Below are positions 41,417-54,167 of a DNA stretch of 64,000 nt, piece after piece. A program made the position numbers and the translations under genes. This stretch comes from Nematostella vectensis (taxonomy: Eukaryota > Cnidaria > Anthozoa > Actiniaria > Edwardsiidae): contig NC_064040.1 of assembly GCF_932526225.1 (NCBI RefSeq), forward strand, positions 14,690,494-14,754,493. Direction: 5' to 3'. Within the stretch, counting starts at the first letter, position 1; every line of letters starts with the position of its first letter. The notes under the pieces were generated by a model. It was given only the letters and a program-made list of their open reading frames with translations. It was not told where the DNA came from and ran no database searches.

Positions 41417-44400
41417 CATGATAAAGAACACTACATGGCTGTAACGGGTAACCAATGTCACTCTCCTTCCAATGCGAGGTTAATCAATGCACTGGCAACT
41501 GTTCGCGCGAGCGCAAGTGAAAAGGCTAGTTTGAATTCCACTATGCCTGCTGTGCAGACAGACTAAGGGCGCATAAATACAGTGCAAGCCTCGGTTTTAA
41601 ACAAATTCTATGAGCATTGCGAAAACTTGTGAAATTCTTCTTCGCTGCTATTTTGAAACGGTTTGCCCGAGGCTTGCACTGTCCCTATTGCTTTTCTCCA
41701 GCGGGCACAATGGAGTTCCAAATTACTAAGAAAAACATTAACATGGAGGCAGTGTCTGTTGTGACAGCCTAGTAATGGAAACTGTGAGAAGAGACCGTCA
41801 GTGTATATAAATGTAGATAAGATACCTTATAATATATAATAGATAAGAAACCGTAAGATATCTCCTGTTAAGGTTTGTTAATGTCTCAGTTGTGTAATTT
41901 TTTATTCCTTATTTATTGCAACTCGATAAAAGATTAAAAATAAAGGCGTGTTCTGCTGATTGGACCTGAGAGCCAAATGAGCAAAATTAATGAAAAATAG
42001 TCCTGATATTTTTTTTAAAAGCAATAGGAAATTTGTGAAAAAATTGAAAGGGAATCGAGCACGTAATTATAGAACACCAATTATTCGCTTCAATTCCGTT
42101 AGTCTTCTTATTGCCTAAACAACGTAAGCGGTAGTTTAACTCAACTGGTTTTGTGGAACTTGAAATAGTAGGTTGGGGAGGTGTCCTTTTCTTCAGCCTA
42201 GTGCTCGGCATTTGAATGGGTTTCCTGTGGTGGATAAAAGTTATGGATTTGCGGTTCCAGACCCCGTGCTTCCCGCGGTCATCTAATTGTTTGCAATAAC
42301 TGAATATAAAGTGGTTGCTGCATTAAACAACAATCTGAAAAAAATTAGATAGCTCCTCATTAAGAAGAAAATGTTTCAGTTTATACTGACAGTAACGAAC
42401 GATAAAGTAATAAAGACTAGCTCAAAATTTACACTTAAATGAAAAACTCGAGGGGAAAAGGCTTAAAGCGTTATTTCAGTCTCGGTTATCTATTTGCTGG
42501 TCATTTTTCAGTAGGCAGCTAGAATTATTAGTTGATAACGATCTTTTGTAAGAATAGGTGTGAGTTTTCAAATTTCCTAGAAAAATATGGAAATGCAGAG
42601 GTCTTTAGAACGGCTCATTTGATAAATTGCCAAAACCTGTCATATCATCTATTTTCTCGAACTTGATCCCTTTAAGTATACATTAGTCCACCGAATTAAA
42701 CATATAAGTAGGATTTTTTTCTTTAATCAAGTTCTTTAATTATTTGCTAAATTTCTAGTTTTTTTTCCTGTTTCACTTAGTGCTGAAAAAGTTGTAAGCT
42801 GCCAGTGTTTACGCTTTTCTGTCTGGTAAAAGTGAAAATTTCTGACAAAATTATGGTTGTTTTTATTTTATGTTATATGAAATGGTCTTCACTATTCTTA
42901 GTCTTCACTGTTTCTATTTGTTTCCCCGTTCCAATTTGTGTTGTAAAGGTTTTAAGGCAGCCAGTGTTTACGCCCCTCTGTCTCCTTTTTAAAAGTTTCT
43001 GCCAATGTTATGATTGTTTTCTTCAAGAGTGAATGGCGCGCGTTATCGCTTCTGGCATACTCAACTGTTACCATCTATTATGCAAAACCTTCTCACTTGC
43101 GACGTGTACTAAGAAATCTTGAAACTTTTTTAATGACAAGCTCACGGAAAAAATAACAGGAATGGCTATCGTCGCCAGACCAGAGAAATATTTCAATGTA
43201 AATAGCCCCTTTTTCATATAGAAACTTTTATTGTTGTTATTTTGCCGCCAAAAGCCGGAGCGCGCGCGTGTGTGCCACCCAAAAAGTCACGTGATTTCTT
43301 ATCTCAAGTCGCACAACGATTGGTTGGCGCTGGAGTCATCTGTATCTCCTTTATATGATATGTTGTATCGCACGATCTCCGATTGCACTATCAAAAGCGT
43401 CTATTGTAGTAACGGGTTGTAAAGCGCGCCAAAGCGACGCTTGTCCATCATTGATCGAGTCACTTTCCCTTTTCGACGTTGTAGTTCAATCAATATTGCT
43501 TCTTTGTTATATTCAATTGAAGAGAAACAGAACGAAAATAACTTTTCAATCGTTTTTGTCATTTTGAATCGAGTATTTTGTATGTTATAATAGTATTCTA
43601 CCATAAAACATCTACAATCTTGTCTTAAGAAATGCTTACGAATTATTCTCTGTCTATTTACAATTTTTATATCCTTATCTTGTTTGCTCGTTAAAAGAAT
43701 CTAATCTTTTTCAGTCTTTCTCTCCTTTTGCCAAGTCTTTTTCCTCGGTATTAATTATTCATTTTTAATTCGTTTTCCGCTGCGCTTGGTGGGGCCATAT
43801 TTGGATCTCTTAGTGGTTTATCTATCTAAGACATCTAGTAATCTAATTTATTTTCTGGCTTCACACAGGTCTTTCTCTCTCCTTAACCACTTTTACACTA
43901 TTTAATTATTTAGCAAACCGGTAGTTAAAAGGCCTGTGATTCATCTGTTTGTCACACGTCGCTCTTTTCAGGTATCTTAAGTTTTTTTTTAAATGTTTAG
44001 CTGTGTACCATAACTAAAGTTTCCTTTAAAGATACCTTCTCGTCGAACCCATTTTCTTGTGTTTTAGCCTTCAATCCTGGTAATCATTACTTTAGGACAA
44101 CAGTTTTTCCCACGACATAAAGGCACGAAGAGCAACAATAATTGTTTCACTGTTAACGATGGGAGTCGTTTTCAGTGCCATTGTGTAAAATGGAACTATG
44201 CTATAATGCCTTTATTGCTCATCGACCCCGTTTTAAAGTCTACCGCGTCTTTTTTCATACTAGCGCCTTTCAACGCACAAAGTTCTGAAAATTTTCGAAG
44301 AGAGGTTTTGGCGGTTGTTGTTATAATGTCTTGACGCCACGTCATGCGAGCGAGCCTCGAGATATGTCCGAAAATAACATTTTCCTCCTTGTAGTCACTC

Positions 44401-44638
44401 AAGCCCATCCTCCACATTTTGCCAAAGCTCGAACCGCGTAACATCTCTTTCTTGTATTTGCTTCGCCGCTTGTCAAATAGACTATAAATGATCCTTATTA
44501 ATACTCGCTCGCACTTGTTATACCCCTTCATTTATGTTTGCTTATTTCGTATCATTACTGGTCCTACTCAAACAGGGGTATACACGATCTATGTTCAGTT
44601 TGTTATATCGAACTTTCCCTCTTGAGCGGTGACGATAG
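41417..44638. other. Intergenic, no gene recognised
   Basis: AT-rich. A purine/CpG patch is at 43255-43275 (GCGCGCGCGTGTGTG). Short ORFs only, none family-like. Confidence 0.45.
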
Positions 44639-45169
44639 CTATGTTGTGAGACCTCTCATACGAGGTACGGTCCTTGGGCCCCGCGCCGATGATGGCCGCG
44701 GAGGCCTTTTCAGTTGAACATGTTCCTCTACTGGTAGAACATCTCGGGTCGGTGACCGTGGGGCCGGTCTTGATGGCCGTTTTATTTTACCAGGATTCAA
44801 AGGTGGAAGTTGTGAAGCCTTGTAGTTGCTTGCACTTCCATCTCGGCAGGATCCTTTTCTTGCTTCGCCAGAACCCCAAGAGATACCGCTAAATTCGCTC
44901 TCTTGTGTTCTCGGTGGAGAGTAATACCCGAGAGAGCTGGACGAACCCGTGGTAAAAGATCTCAAATCGTCGAACGATTCCTCGCTGTCCATCTCACTCT
45001 GTGAAGCCATTCGCTCCAGACGCTTTTGTATACGATAGTCGGTTCCAGAAAGAGATTTTTTCATGCCTTGGTCAGCCACGAGTTGTAAAATCTCGTCTAC
45101 TGATTGCTGAGCCTTTAATGAGATTTTTCGTCTTGGATGAAGGTAATTTTGCGTCGCTGTGTTGTCCAT
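44639..45169 (-). CDS. Intronless 176-residue Ser/Pro/Arg-rich protein of unknown function
   Basis: Not recognised. The N-terminal third may be helical (LKAQQSVDEILQLVADQG, residues about 18-35) and continues with RIQKRLERMASQSEMD. The middle is Ser-rich and acidic (DSEESFDDLRSF then TGSSSSLGYYSPP). The C-terminal third is Pro/Arg rich (QLPPLNPGK, RPSRPAPRSP, RPPRPSSARG). No signal peptide or membrane segment. G+C is above the local background and the frame is non-repetitive. It may be a cnidarian-restricted gene or the coding part of a longer transcript. Confidence 0.55.
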   Translation of the reverse strand: MDNTATQNYLHPRRKISLKAQQSVDEILQLVADQGMKKSLSGTDYRIQKRLERMASQSEMDSEESFDDLRSFTTGSSSSLGYYSPPRTQESEFSGISWGSGEARKGSCRDGSASNYKASQLPPLNPGKIKRPSRPAPRSPTRDVLPVEEHVQLKRPPRPSSARGPRTVPRMRGLTT

Positions 45170-46196
45170 AGTGGAGTTGAGTTGATTGTCCAGTTCTCTT
45201 GGCTTTTCCCTTTAGACGACGCCTAGAACATCCTCAGCTTTTACTACTACCTTTTCACACCTTCATCTAAAACAAAAAACTTGTCAGTCTTGCTTTGAAT
45301 GGGTTTTTCGTGCCTGCGAAAGGGCCAATTAACGGTACAAGGTCCGGGAGCTAAATATTGTCTGATCTATTCACGCTACTATTCCATATTCAAGTACTCT
45401 CCAGAACGATCCTTGAGGTTGCCATACCCACGAAACATTGTTTACGTATGTTTTGATATAAAAAATGCCCCTAGGGCACGGTTCCCAAACTCTCACTATC
45501 CATTTGTGTTGGTTTTGCTAAGAGTTTAATTATAACGACACGTTTAGTACTCGTCCATTATTATCAATTCTTTCAGTGCGTAGATTTCAGAAATAGTCTA
45601 GTAAGGCGAAATATCGTGCAAAAACAGCGATACTCAAGCACGTATTCTCGCTAGGAAACTCATGTGTTATTTATTTTGTTTCGCTCTCTTGCACGTGTCG
45701 AAAGCACCTAGACAATAAGCCCATTCTGCTAAGTCAAAACTTAAGGAGACAAGCTTTGTTATAGTAGCACGCTTGCCTCGTTTTCTCAGTCTCTACGAGA
45801 AGCCAATAAGATAACTCCATACCACCTGACAAATGACTTAATTGTAGGGTTTAAGGGGGTTCTTCCATTGTGGTTTTTTCCCTTCAAAGATTAAGAAAGG
45901 CCAACTCAATATATCTATTATGGGAAGTGCCGCTAGGATGCCTCCAGGCCAAAGACTATTTTAATGACATATTTTGGTTATAGAAAAAGAAATGGTTCAC
46001 TGGTGGTATAGCGTAAAAACAAAACAAAAATATAATGAGGTATATATCAAGCAAGACAGTCTTTCCAAATGTGTTTATACGACCCTTGAAATTACGTCTG
46101 CTGTGTGATTCCAGGCGTTACGTAAATATACTCATTTAAATACTTTTTGGAATAGCTTTCGCGACCCTTTCCGTATTTAAAAATGTTCTTTTTTTT
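45170..46196. other. Intergenic, upstream of the 176-residue ORF
   Basis: No gene or clear repeat seen. It likely contains the promoter of the minus-strand ORF at 44639-45169. Confidence 0.4.
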
Positions 46197-46323
46197 TTTA
46201 TAAGAACGTCCAACATGTCGAGGCTCAGATAGATAGGAACATCTTTAAGAAAGTTTTTAGCCTTAAAATGCTCCAGCAATAAAAACGGCCCAGCCTCAAC
46301 TGAAAATTAGACGTTCTTATAAA
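46197..46323. mobile_element. 127-bp MITE-like element
   Basis: TTTATAAGAACGTC (46197-46210) is perfectly mirrored at 46310-46323. Further inside, CGAGGCT and AGCCTCA arms also pair. Confidence 0.7.
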
Positions 46324-47439
46324 GATAGTGTTTAAAGTAGTAGTCAAGGATTATTGATTGCCATTTTATAGAAACATGTTGAACAAAACATAAAGAGGAT
46401 ATTTTTAAGTCCAGGGCAAATTCAAAGTAAGGTGTGATGAATGGTTTCTTTCATTTCCTGCTAAATTTTGTGCATTTTCGTTAGATAAGCTCACTCGAAT
46501 GTTTCTACTCTAAATAGTTACTTCAAGATTCAGGAAATCGAGTGTATGCCGTCCTAGGCCCAATCTGAAAGCAAAACCTAAGTGCTTCTTCAACCCGAGG
46601 CTAGTCATGTTTAGTTAAAAGATGGGTCATTGTAAATTATAGTAGAGTGTTTGAGCACCAGCTTGAGCAACACTTATCCTGATCAGTAGGCTTTGTAAGT
46701 ACTCGCCCTCAAACAAAACGGTTTTATTTGAAGGCGCGGACCTGCAACAGCCTTTTGATGTTGATAAGAGTTATCTCATTCCCCGAGGAACAAGTCAAGT
46801 ACGCCATTGACTGTATAAATTATAGATAAATGATAGAATATAGAGAGGTATTTTTTTATCACAGATTTAACAACATCATAAATCATAAATCGACTCATTT
46901 AGACGTTTTAGAAGAAACATATAGAACATACGGAAAAGTTTTTACTTCATTGTTCTCAGTGCGAGCGTAAAGGCCACTAGACGCAGGACTGTTGTTCAAT
47001 GATTTATAATGTTTCTATAAATTTTTAAATCACTCACTTAGAATAACTATACGCAAATCTTTATTATCGGGCTTAGAAAAGGATTTTTCAAATAAACTTT
47101 AAAAAGATGGGATGCTAGTTAACTTGAAATGTTTTTAAGGATATTTCGTCTCCCTGGTCGCACGGTCAGGACCTCATGTAGTGCGCTTTCTTTCTGTTTA
47201 CAGGCTTGCTATAGAATCCGTGACCTTAAATTGAATAAGATGGCGGTGGATTCTTTTTATGCATGCAACACTTTTGTTTGTTCTGTTTAATTACTGACAT
47301 ATTTCATAATTTGGGAAAATATTAGTACCGTTAGAGTTTTTTTTTTCTGTTTTGGCAATAGAATGGAGCCGTTTTTCAAGCAGTTTTTAATGACTTTAAA
47401 GATTCGTTTCAGAATTTGTCCCGGAGCATTTAACTCATC

Positions 47440-48400
47440 TTTTCAGCATTTCATTGCAAGCGAAATGTAGACAGATTAAAACAGTGAGTTTTAAATTTTA
47501 GCATCTCATTGCAAGGAAATGTAAACAGATTGAAATAGTGAGTCTTGACTCATATTTCTAGCATCTCATTGCAAGGAAAAGTAGACAGATGGACACAGTG
47601 AGTTTTAAATTTTAGCATCTCATTGCAAGGAAATGTAAACAAATTGAAATAGTGAGTCTTGACTCATATTTCTAGCATCTCAATGCAAGGAAAAGTGGAC
47701 AGATGGACACAGTGAGTTTTAAATTTCAGCATCTCATTGCAAGGAAATGTAAACAAATTGAAATAGTGAGTCTTGACTCATATTTCTAGCATCTCAATGC
47801 AAGGAAAAGTAGACAGATGGACACAGTGAGTTTTAAATTTCAGCATTCATTGCAAGGAAATGTAAACAAATTGAAATAGTGAGTCTTGACTCATATTTCT
47901 AGCATCTCAATGCAAGGAAAAGTAGACAGATGGACACAGTGAGTTTTAAATTTTAGCATCTCATTGCAAGGAAATGTAAACAAATTGAAATAGTGAGTCT
48001 TGACTCATATTTCTAGCATCTCAATGCAAGGAAAAGTGGACAGATGGACACAGTGAGTTTTAAATTTCAGCATCTCATTGCAAGGAAATGTAAACAAATT
48101 GAAATAGTGAGTCTTGACTCATATTTCTAGCATCTCAATGCAAGGAAAAGTAGACAGATGGACACAGTGAGTTTTAAATTTCAGCATTCATTGCAAGGAA
48201 ATGTAAACAAATTGAAATAGTGAGTCTTGACTCATATTTCTAGCATCTCAATGCAAGGAAAAGTGGACAGATGGACACAGTGAGTTTTAAATTTCAGCAT
48301 CTGATTGCAAGGAAATGTAAACAGATTGAAATATTGAGTCTTTGACTTATCTTTTTAGTATCTCATTGCAAGGAAATGTATAGACATGAAAATAGTGAGT
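47440..48400. repeat. Two-monomer satellite, 114-bp higher-order unit, about 8 copies
   Basis: Alternating monomers both begin AGCATCTCA.TGCAAGGAAA. The first is about 60 bp and ends TGAGTCTTGACTCATATTTC; the second is about 54 bp and ends CAGTGAGTTTTAAATTTC. The outer copies (47440-47500, 48300-48400) are more diverged, as at satellite edges. Confidence 0.95.
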
Positions 48401-51400
48401 AATGTTTTTCTCAAATTGCCTTATGCTGTATATTGGGTTTTGACCGTTATTTGTTATTTACCCTTAAAATTTATTATTTTGACAAAAACTTACTTCCTTT
48501 TTGTGCTAATACCATGCAGAAAACTTGTAAAGATAAATATATGCATACTAACCTCAAATTGACTCTAATGACAAATCTTTGTTATTCTTTTCATTCAAAA
48601 TTGGTTGACATAATTTGTGAAAAAATCGTAATTTATCTAGAAACAGAGTCTTGTAATTTTTTTACGAAATTCGATCGAAAATTTCGCATTGGCTTTCTTA
48701 AATCAGCCTATGGAGATGGACGCTTTCTCACACTGGCGGCTGACAGGAATTTTTAATGTTGAGCTCCGAAAAGATACCGAACGTCGAAAAAGAGAGACTT
48801 ACACATGATTTTTTTCTCTCGTTTGCGTCTTATTTTTAAATCTCTGTAGGTTTCTTTTTTCTATAATTTTTTTCTCATTGTTTGCGTCTTATTTTTAAAT
48901 CTAAAACGGAGGCTGATTAATTGTGCTTGTTTCCTCTACCAACAGAGCAAACTTCCAATGAATTCATAAAATGAATGTTGACTCATATCTTACCATAATC
49001 GAAGCTAATGCAAAAAGTTTTCTTATTTTAAACCCATATAGCTATTTTATAACTATTTTTCTTTTTTATTACATTTACTTTAGAATAAACTGTCTAGAAA
49101 CCGACTGGATCGTTTGATGCTTTGGTGGACAGATCTCCTATCTCTTTAAATATTGTTTGTAAAAAAATGGCGATTGTGTGACTTCAGCCTGAAAACCGTC
49201 ATTTTTGACTGTGAATTAATTGTCTTTCTCTAGCCCACGGGCTGTTTTTTACATGATTTGGAGTGTTCTTTTACTTGTTACGTTGCTTAGGATATTGTGC
49301 ATTTGCCCAATCAAATTGCAGCTTGTAAGAGCTGCGTACTGACTCGAGCGAGAGTAAGTACGCAGCTGCTTTGTTATTTCATGTTCTTATTTTGTGATTT
49401 ATACTCATCAAAAGCTAACATGAACGAGCAAGCAAGAGGGCGTCTATTGTGTTTGCTTTTAAATCTACAAAACTTCTCTAGAAAAAACCTAATATGAGAG
49501 GTGTGTGAAGTGTTTGATTAAAGTTACCCAGTGTTTTATTGAACATTGCATTCATATCGATTTATAATAACACTTCTTAGTGTAGTCGCAGTGGACATTA
49601 TAAAAATAAATGTTATTATATTCTAAATTTCACGTAAATTATATAATACGACCAGTACTCACGAAAATTCTCAGAGTCTTTGGAAAGATGTCGAATATTT
49701 TTTTTTCTGGGATGTTTTTAGTGACAGAGTTTCAGGTCACTAGGTAAAAAAAATGTTGTTGTCACCGATAGTTAAATGTTTTTGCAGACATAAAAGAATT
49801 CTTAAAATATAACTTTTTTACTAAGTTCTTATACGGATTCTGATAATATTTTTTCCATGTTTTAGGGTTAAATTAAAAAAACATTTGCTGATACAAGAAC
49901 AGATGTTGGCAATATGGGCCTGGAAACTATCGTGGTATCGAGGTTTTTATAAGCATAAATGTGGCTACAATACTGCGGTTATGATTTAGGCTCATTTAAG
50001 CTGAGGTAGAGTATAAAACAACTAAGCTACTTATAGCAATTTTGATAGCATTTTAAACTATGATGTTAACATGAATTGTTTGTTCTGCTCATAGCGGGCA
50101 AGATTAAGCTACCTGCGTCGTTTTATCTAATGTCAATACTGGATCGTTATTAACGTTAAACACCTCTAAACGAGAAGTTTTTCACTAGAAGCCGGCTATT
50201 TGAACATTGTGTTTTCCCCCTAAAAGAGAACACACGCTGGACATAAGGTTATTCGCTCTTACCATTGCTTTATCAACTTGGAATTGGCGATCAAGCAGAA
50301 TGTATCGTTGGAGATTTGTTTGGGTGATGTTGCAAGGGCAAGGGTGTTTCCTCCTCACACTATCCGTATAGCTATAAAAACTGTTGGAACAGCCGTAGGC
50401 AGGGTTGATATGATAAATCGTTTATTAGCCCCAGTGAAATATGGACTCTGACATAATTAAGGTCACTATTCATTCTGTCGCAGAAGTGCGAGTAATTAAT
50501 ATACCATAATCTATACGGGTACAAATATTTTTAATGATGTAAAACACTAGGTGGACGTTGAGAAATTTCTGCTTATGGATATATACTGTATAATTATATT
50601 TCTTATGAGGCTAAACAGCTAAACAGATGTATTCATCTATTCATATAAAAGACAGTCTAGCTATTTCAAGCTATTAGTACGTTGTCAAGAGACTATATTC
50701 AAATTTCCTTTTTGCGGAGCCAGACATGTTCAACATTAAAACTCCAGTTTATCACATGCAGGAAATCTGTCGTGTTGCCTCTGGTTAAAGTTTTCTTCAC
50801 CTGTGCACTAATTTGATCGACTTCGACATCAATCGTCACGCCTTATTTACACCTTATTATTCTGTACTTATAATGTCACTTACGCTTTCATTCACAATTA
50901 TTTCCATTCATGTCTACATTTAGTTGGCCTATATAGGTGCCATGTACAATGGCGGTTGTTTCATTCGGCCGAGAACGCCCTCTGAAGCTAAAGCTAAAAT
51001 TCTTTGGTTATTATTACGATTTTTTAGGACGTTTTCCTGACATTTTTGTATCGTGTTAGTCTTAAATTTTCACAGCGTTAGCATAAAAAGCAAGTGCTAA
51101 AAACCGTGTAAGCGATTTTTCCAAATTCTTTTCAACATCATTTTTATCGATGATATATTTTAGATATATTCAAAATTCTTTCATCAATAGAACCTGATAT
51201 CACAGTGATCGTATAACTTTCCTCTTAACCAGAACACGCTTTTTGCAATACTGATACCCGGAATCGACTGGAAATATCGCATATTTTAAGGGGGCCATAA
51301 AACCAAACCAAATAAAAGATATACCAACATATAAATGAATTGAACTTGTAGCAGCGTTGCTACGCGATTTGTTTTCCCTATGATCACGGTTTTGTTTACA

Positions 51401-52415
51401 GAGATCTAGCGGGCAATGCCATACTTTAAACAGTGCTTATAAAACAAGCCAAATAGTTTTAATTTCTCTTGATTCCTTGCCTCTGCGCGCCTATCGTTGG
51501 CAAGTTAATAACATATTAAAGCAGCATTCGTCCTCTTATAGTATTTTATGTCTGTCTCACCTGCCTCCTACGCTACATCTACGCGCCTTTCCGGTGGAAA
51601 GTAAATAAGTAAACAACTTATTCAAACAACCGTTTTCCTCGTATAGTTCCTTACGTCTGTTGATAAAAGACCTAGTCCAAGAAAAAGCATGAAACACCTG
51701 TTGTACTGTACGTAAATTTGCCTGAGATGATTCAAACAGTTCTCTTCAGTTCATAAAGAAAGCGATTTGAATTTTCATGTTTGTTTTCTTCTTTAGGGGT
51801 CGAATTCTGCCCGATTCTCTTTACCCTTAAAAGGGACTTTATTATATTCGATACGGCTTTCCAATGAATTCCAGAGTCTATATTGACCCCGGCTATGCCT
51901 GTGAAAAGAGGTCGTCTTATTCTTTATTACATGATTGACACCTTTTCCATTGTTCTTGCAAGTCCTTTATTTCACTAAAATACCTATGAATATTTTTACA
52001 ATCTCAAAGACCGGGGAGGGCTTGATGTATCAGCAGGGAAAAAGTGGGGTTTAATATGAACTAATTAAATACGAATAAGGTTAATAACTAGAATACTAAT
52101 GTGGAGTAGTAGGTTAAAAAATAAATATTAACCGTGGATACTAATATAGGGACATCATATTAAACCTTAATTAGAAAAAAGCAAAAAAAAAAACACCACT
52201 TTTTCGCCAGATATTTGATAACAAGAACGATTGAATATTAACAATGCATCATTTTAATTGTCATTAAAGCAAAATTTGTATTTGTAGCCCTCGAAATTCA
52301 ACAATAAGTTTAGCCAAATTGTTATGTGTAATTTTGGAAAATTATTCCACCAGAAAGTTGGGCTGGCTATCTGAGGCGTCTACTCACTCGTTCCGCTTGT
52401 TCATTGTCGTCGACA
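48401..52415. other. Gene-poor intergenic DNA
   Basis: Strongly AT-rich with no recognised coding exon. A 15-bp-stem hairpin (AGCTGCGTACTGACT / AGTAAGTACGCAGCT) is at 49331-49366. A fragment at 48670-48750 shares TTCGATCGAAAAT and GCGGCTGACAG with 7595-7690. Confidence 0.45.
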
Positions 52416-52722
52416 TTACAGTTCTTGAAAAAAGATATTTGGCGCAATAAAAATAAGTCGCTCTTCTTCGCTGTGAGTAAGCTCCATCCTTGCAGCGTGC
52501 CCACACTGAAACTCCGAACTACGAAAATTTTGCAATTCAACTTCATCTTTGAGAATTGAGTCCGTGCATGGAGCAGCCCCTCTTTGTCTAAATGTTAATT
52601 TTGATTGTGTACAGTATTGATCTAATGAGCTTTTCAAATTTGTGCAATCAACCGCCAACTCTTCTGGGTTTTCTTGCAGGTCAATAATAACCTGGACCTT
52701 GTTTGTTTTTTTCCAAAAAAGT
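52416..52722 (-). CDS. Possible ORF fragment of unknown function
   Basis: An open frame runs from the stop upstream of 52722 to TAA at 52416, about 101 codons. It includes VQVIIDLQENPEELAVD and RQRGAAPCTDSILKDE. If translation begins at an ATG, only 80 residues (from 52658) remain. The composition looks protein-like (acidic, with several Cys) but no domain is recognised, and no partner exon was found on either side. It could be the last exon of an undetected gene, or a decayed copy. Confidence 0.25.
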
Positions 52723-53778
52723 CAACTATTATTTAGTTTTGTCTCTTTTCTCCTAGTTTAAATTGTTTTTTACTAAGTATAGATCATGTAATAAGCCAGT
52801 TAATACCTCGGACGTTAGCAGCTGCCTCCGTCCTCGGTATTTAACCCTTACTTAATACCTACTCTCTGTATGAGAGGATCTTTTATAAACATTCCAATTC
52901 CCACAGGGAATGCTAAAAAAAAGATGATGATGCGAATTTTATATTTCAATTCTTTCATTGTTTTCCAAAAAAGTCCGTCAGTTGTGAAATCTATATCTTA
53001 TTTCTAGCGTTTGTATTAATTACTGAGGGCTGCTAAATGGTGTCACTGTGACCCAAATTATCTACATAAAAAGCATATATAATCTTTGATCATTTTACCA
53101 ATATAAATGATTTTTGGTGATGACCATTTTATCAAATATGTTTTCTTTCATCGATAATCTTAGCAAAAACGGCCCGAAATTCGTTCAAAATTGATTTGCA
53201 AACACCAAAGACTCTTTTCCATGTCTTACAAGCCTAGATGTCAAGAGATGAGCCAAATATTTTCCCCAATATTTACCTTTTCATAGTAGAAGTAAAGCTA
53301 CAGTCAAAGAGTGTTCGTTTTGGGTGTTTCCGGCGCCCAACTGAATAGAGCTTGTAAGTCAACGCGAGCAGCGTAAAAACCAAGTATCACAGGTACTCGT
53401 TTTTAGTCGCTATGGTATCAAAACACTGAAGATCACATTTCTCTTTTTAATTTCCATCGCCGCTTGATATTTTGGTAAATAATCTGCTTTGCAAGCAATT
53501 TACCATAGACTGGGCGGGTCAGATCTAGCGGGAATGGTTTCATCTCTAGATAATACGACCTCCCAACCAAGTTTGAGACGCATCGGTAGTAAATGAGAGA
53601 TTGAAAGAAAACACCCGGTAGAAGCCACCTATTTGGAAGCGCCCTTGGTCTTCGCGAGTCACGAGGAAGATCAAATGGTGATAAATAACCTTTATTATCA
53701 GCACCATAAAAATGCCTTCGCTTAAATTATCGGTATCATATCAATCAATGACAGTCGTTCTTTTAAACCTGTGGGTTT

Positions 53779-54167
53779 TTTTTTACAAAATACAATATGT
53801 GCCTACCCCTAAAAAGAAAGCAGTTTACCTTAGTGTCTTATTTGTGGCACACACGCCAGAGGAAAGGAGCGAATTTCGATATTTGTCTATCGCATTCCAA
53901 GAGTTTCGAAAAATATAACTGTCGCTCTGATTGGCTTATTTTAACAAATCGCGGAATATGATTGGCTTATTTTAACAAAATACGATATGTGCGTACCCCT
54001 AAAAAGAAAGCAGTTTACCTGAGTGTCTTATTTGTGGCACACACGCCAGAGGAAAGGAGCGAATTTCGATATTTGTCTATCGCATTCCAAGAGTTTCGAA
54101 AAATATAACCGTCGCTCTGATTGGCTTATTTTAACAAATCGCGGAATATGATTGGCTTATTTTAACT
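53779..54167. repeat. About 195-bp tandem duplication
   Basis: Two nearly identical copies (53779-53978 and 53978-54167) share CCCCTAAAAAGAAAGCAGTT and GGCACACACGCCAGAGGAAA. Each copy ends with two GATTGGCTTATTTTAAC blocks, so four inverted CCAAT motifs occur. Confidence 0.9.

Noticed and set aside
40898-41444. ORFs with 14-residue repeats (GYLAGNMYVYYPLP type)
   Set aside because: They are the 42-bp minisatellite read in frame, open in several frames and starting after the stop of the 39887 ORF.
48433-48756. 107-codon ORF after the satellite
   Set aside because: Its composition is AT-driven, its end overlaps a dispersed repeat fragment, and no family features are seen.
53712-53918. 68-codon ORF
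   Set aside because: Most of it lies in the 195-bp tandem duplication and no homologue is recognised.
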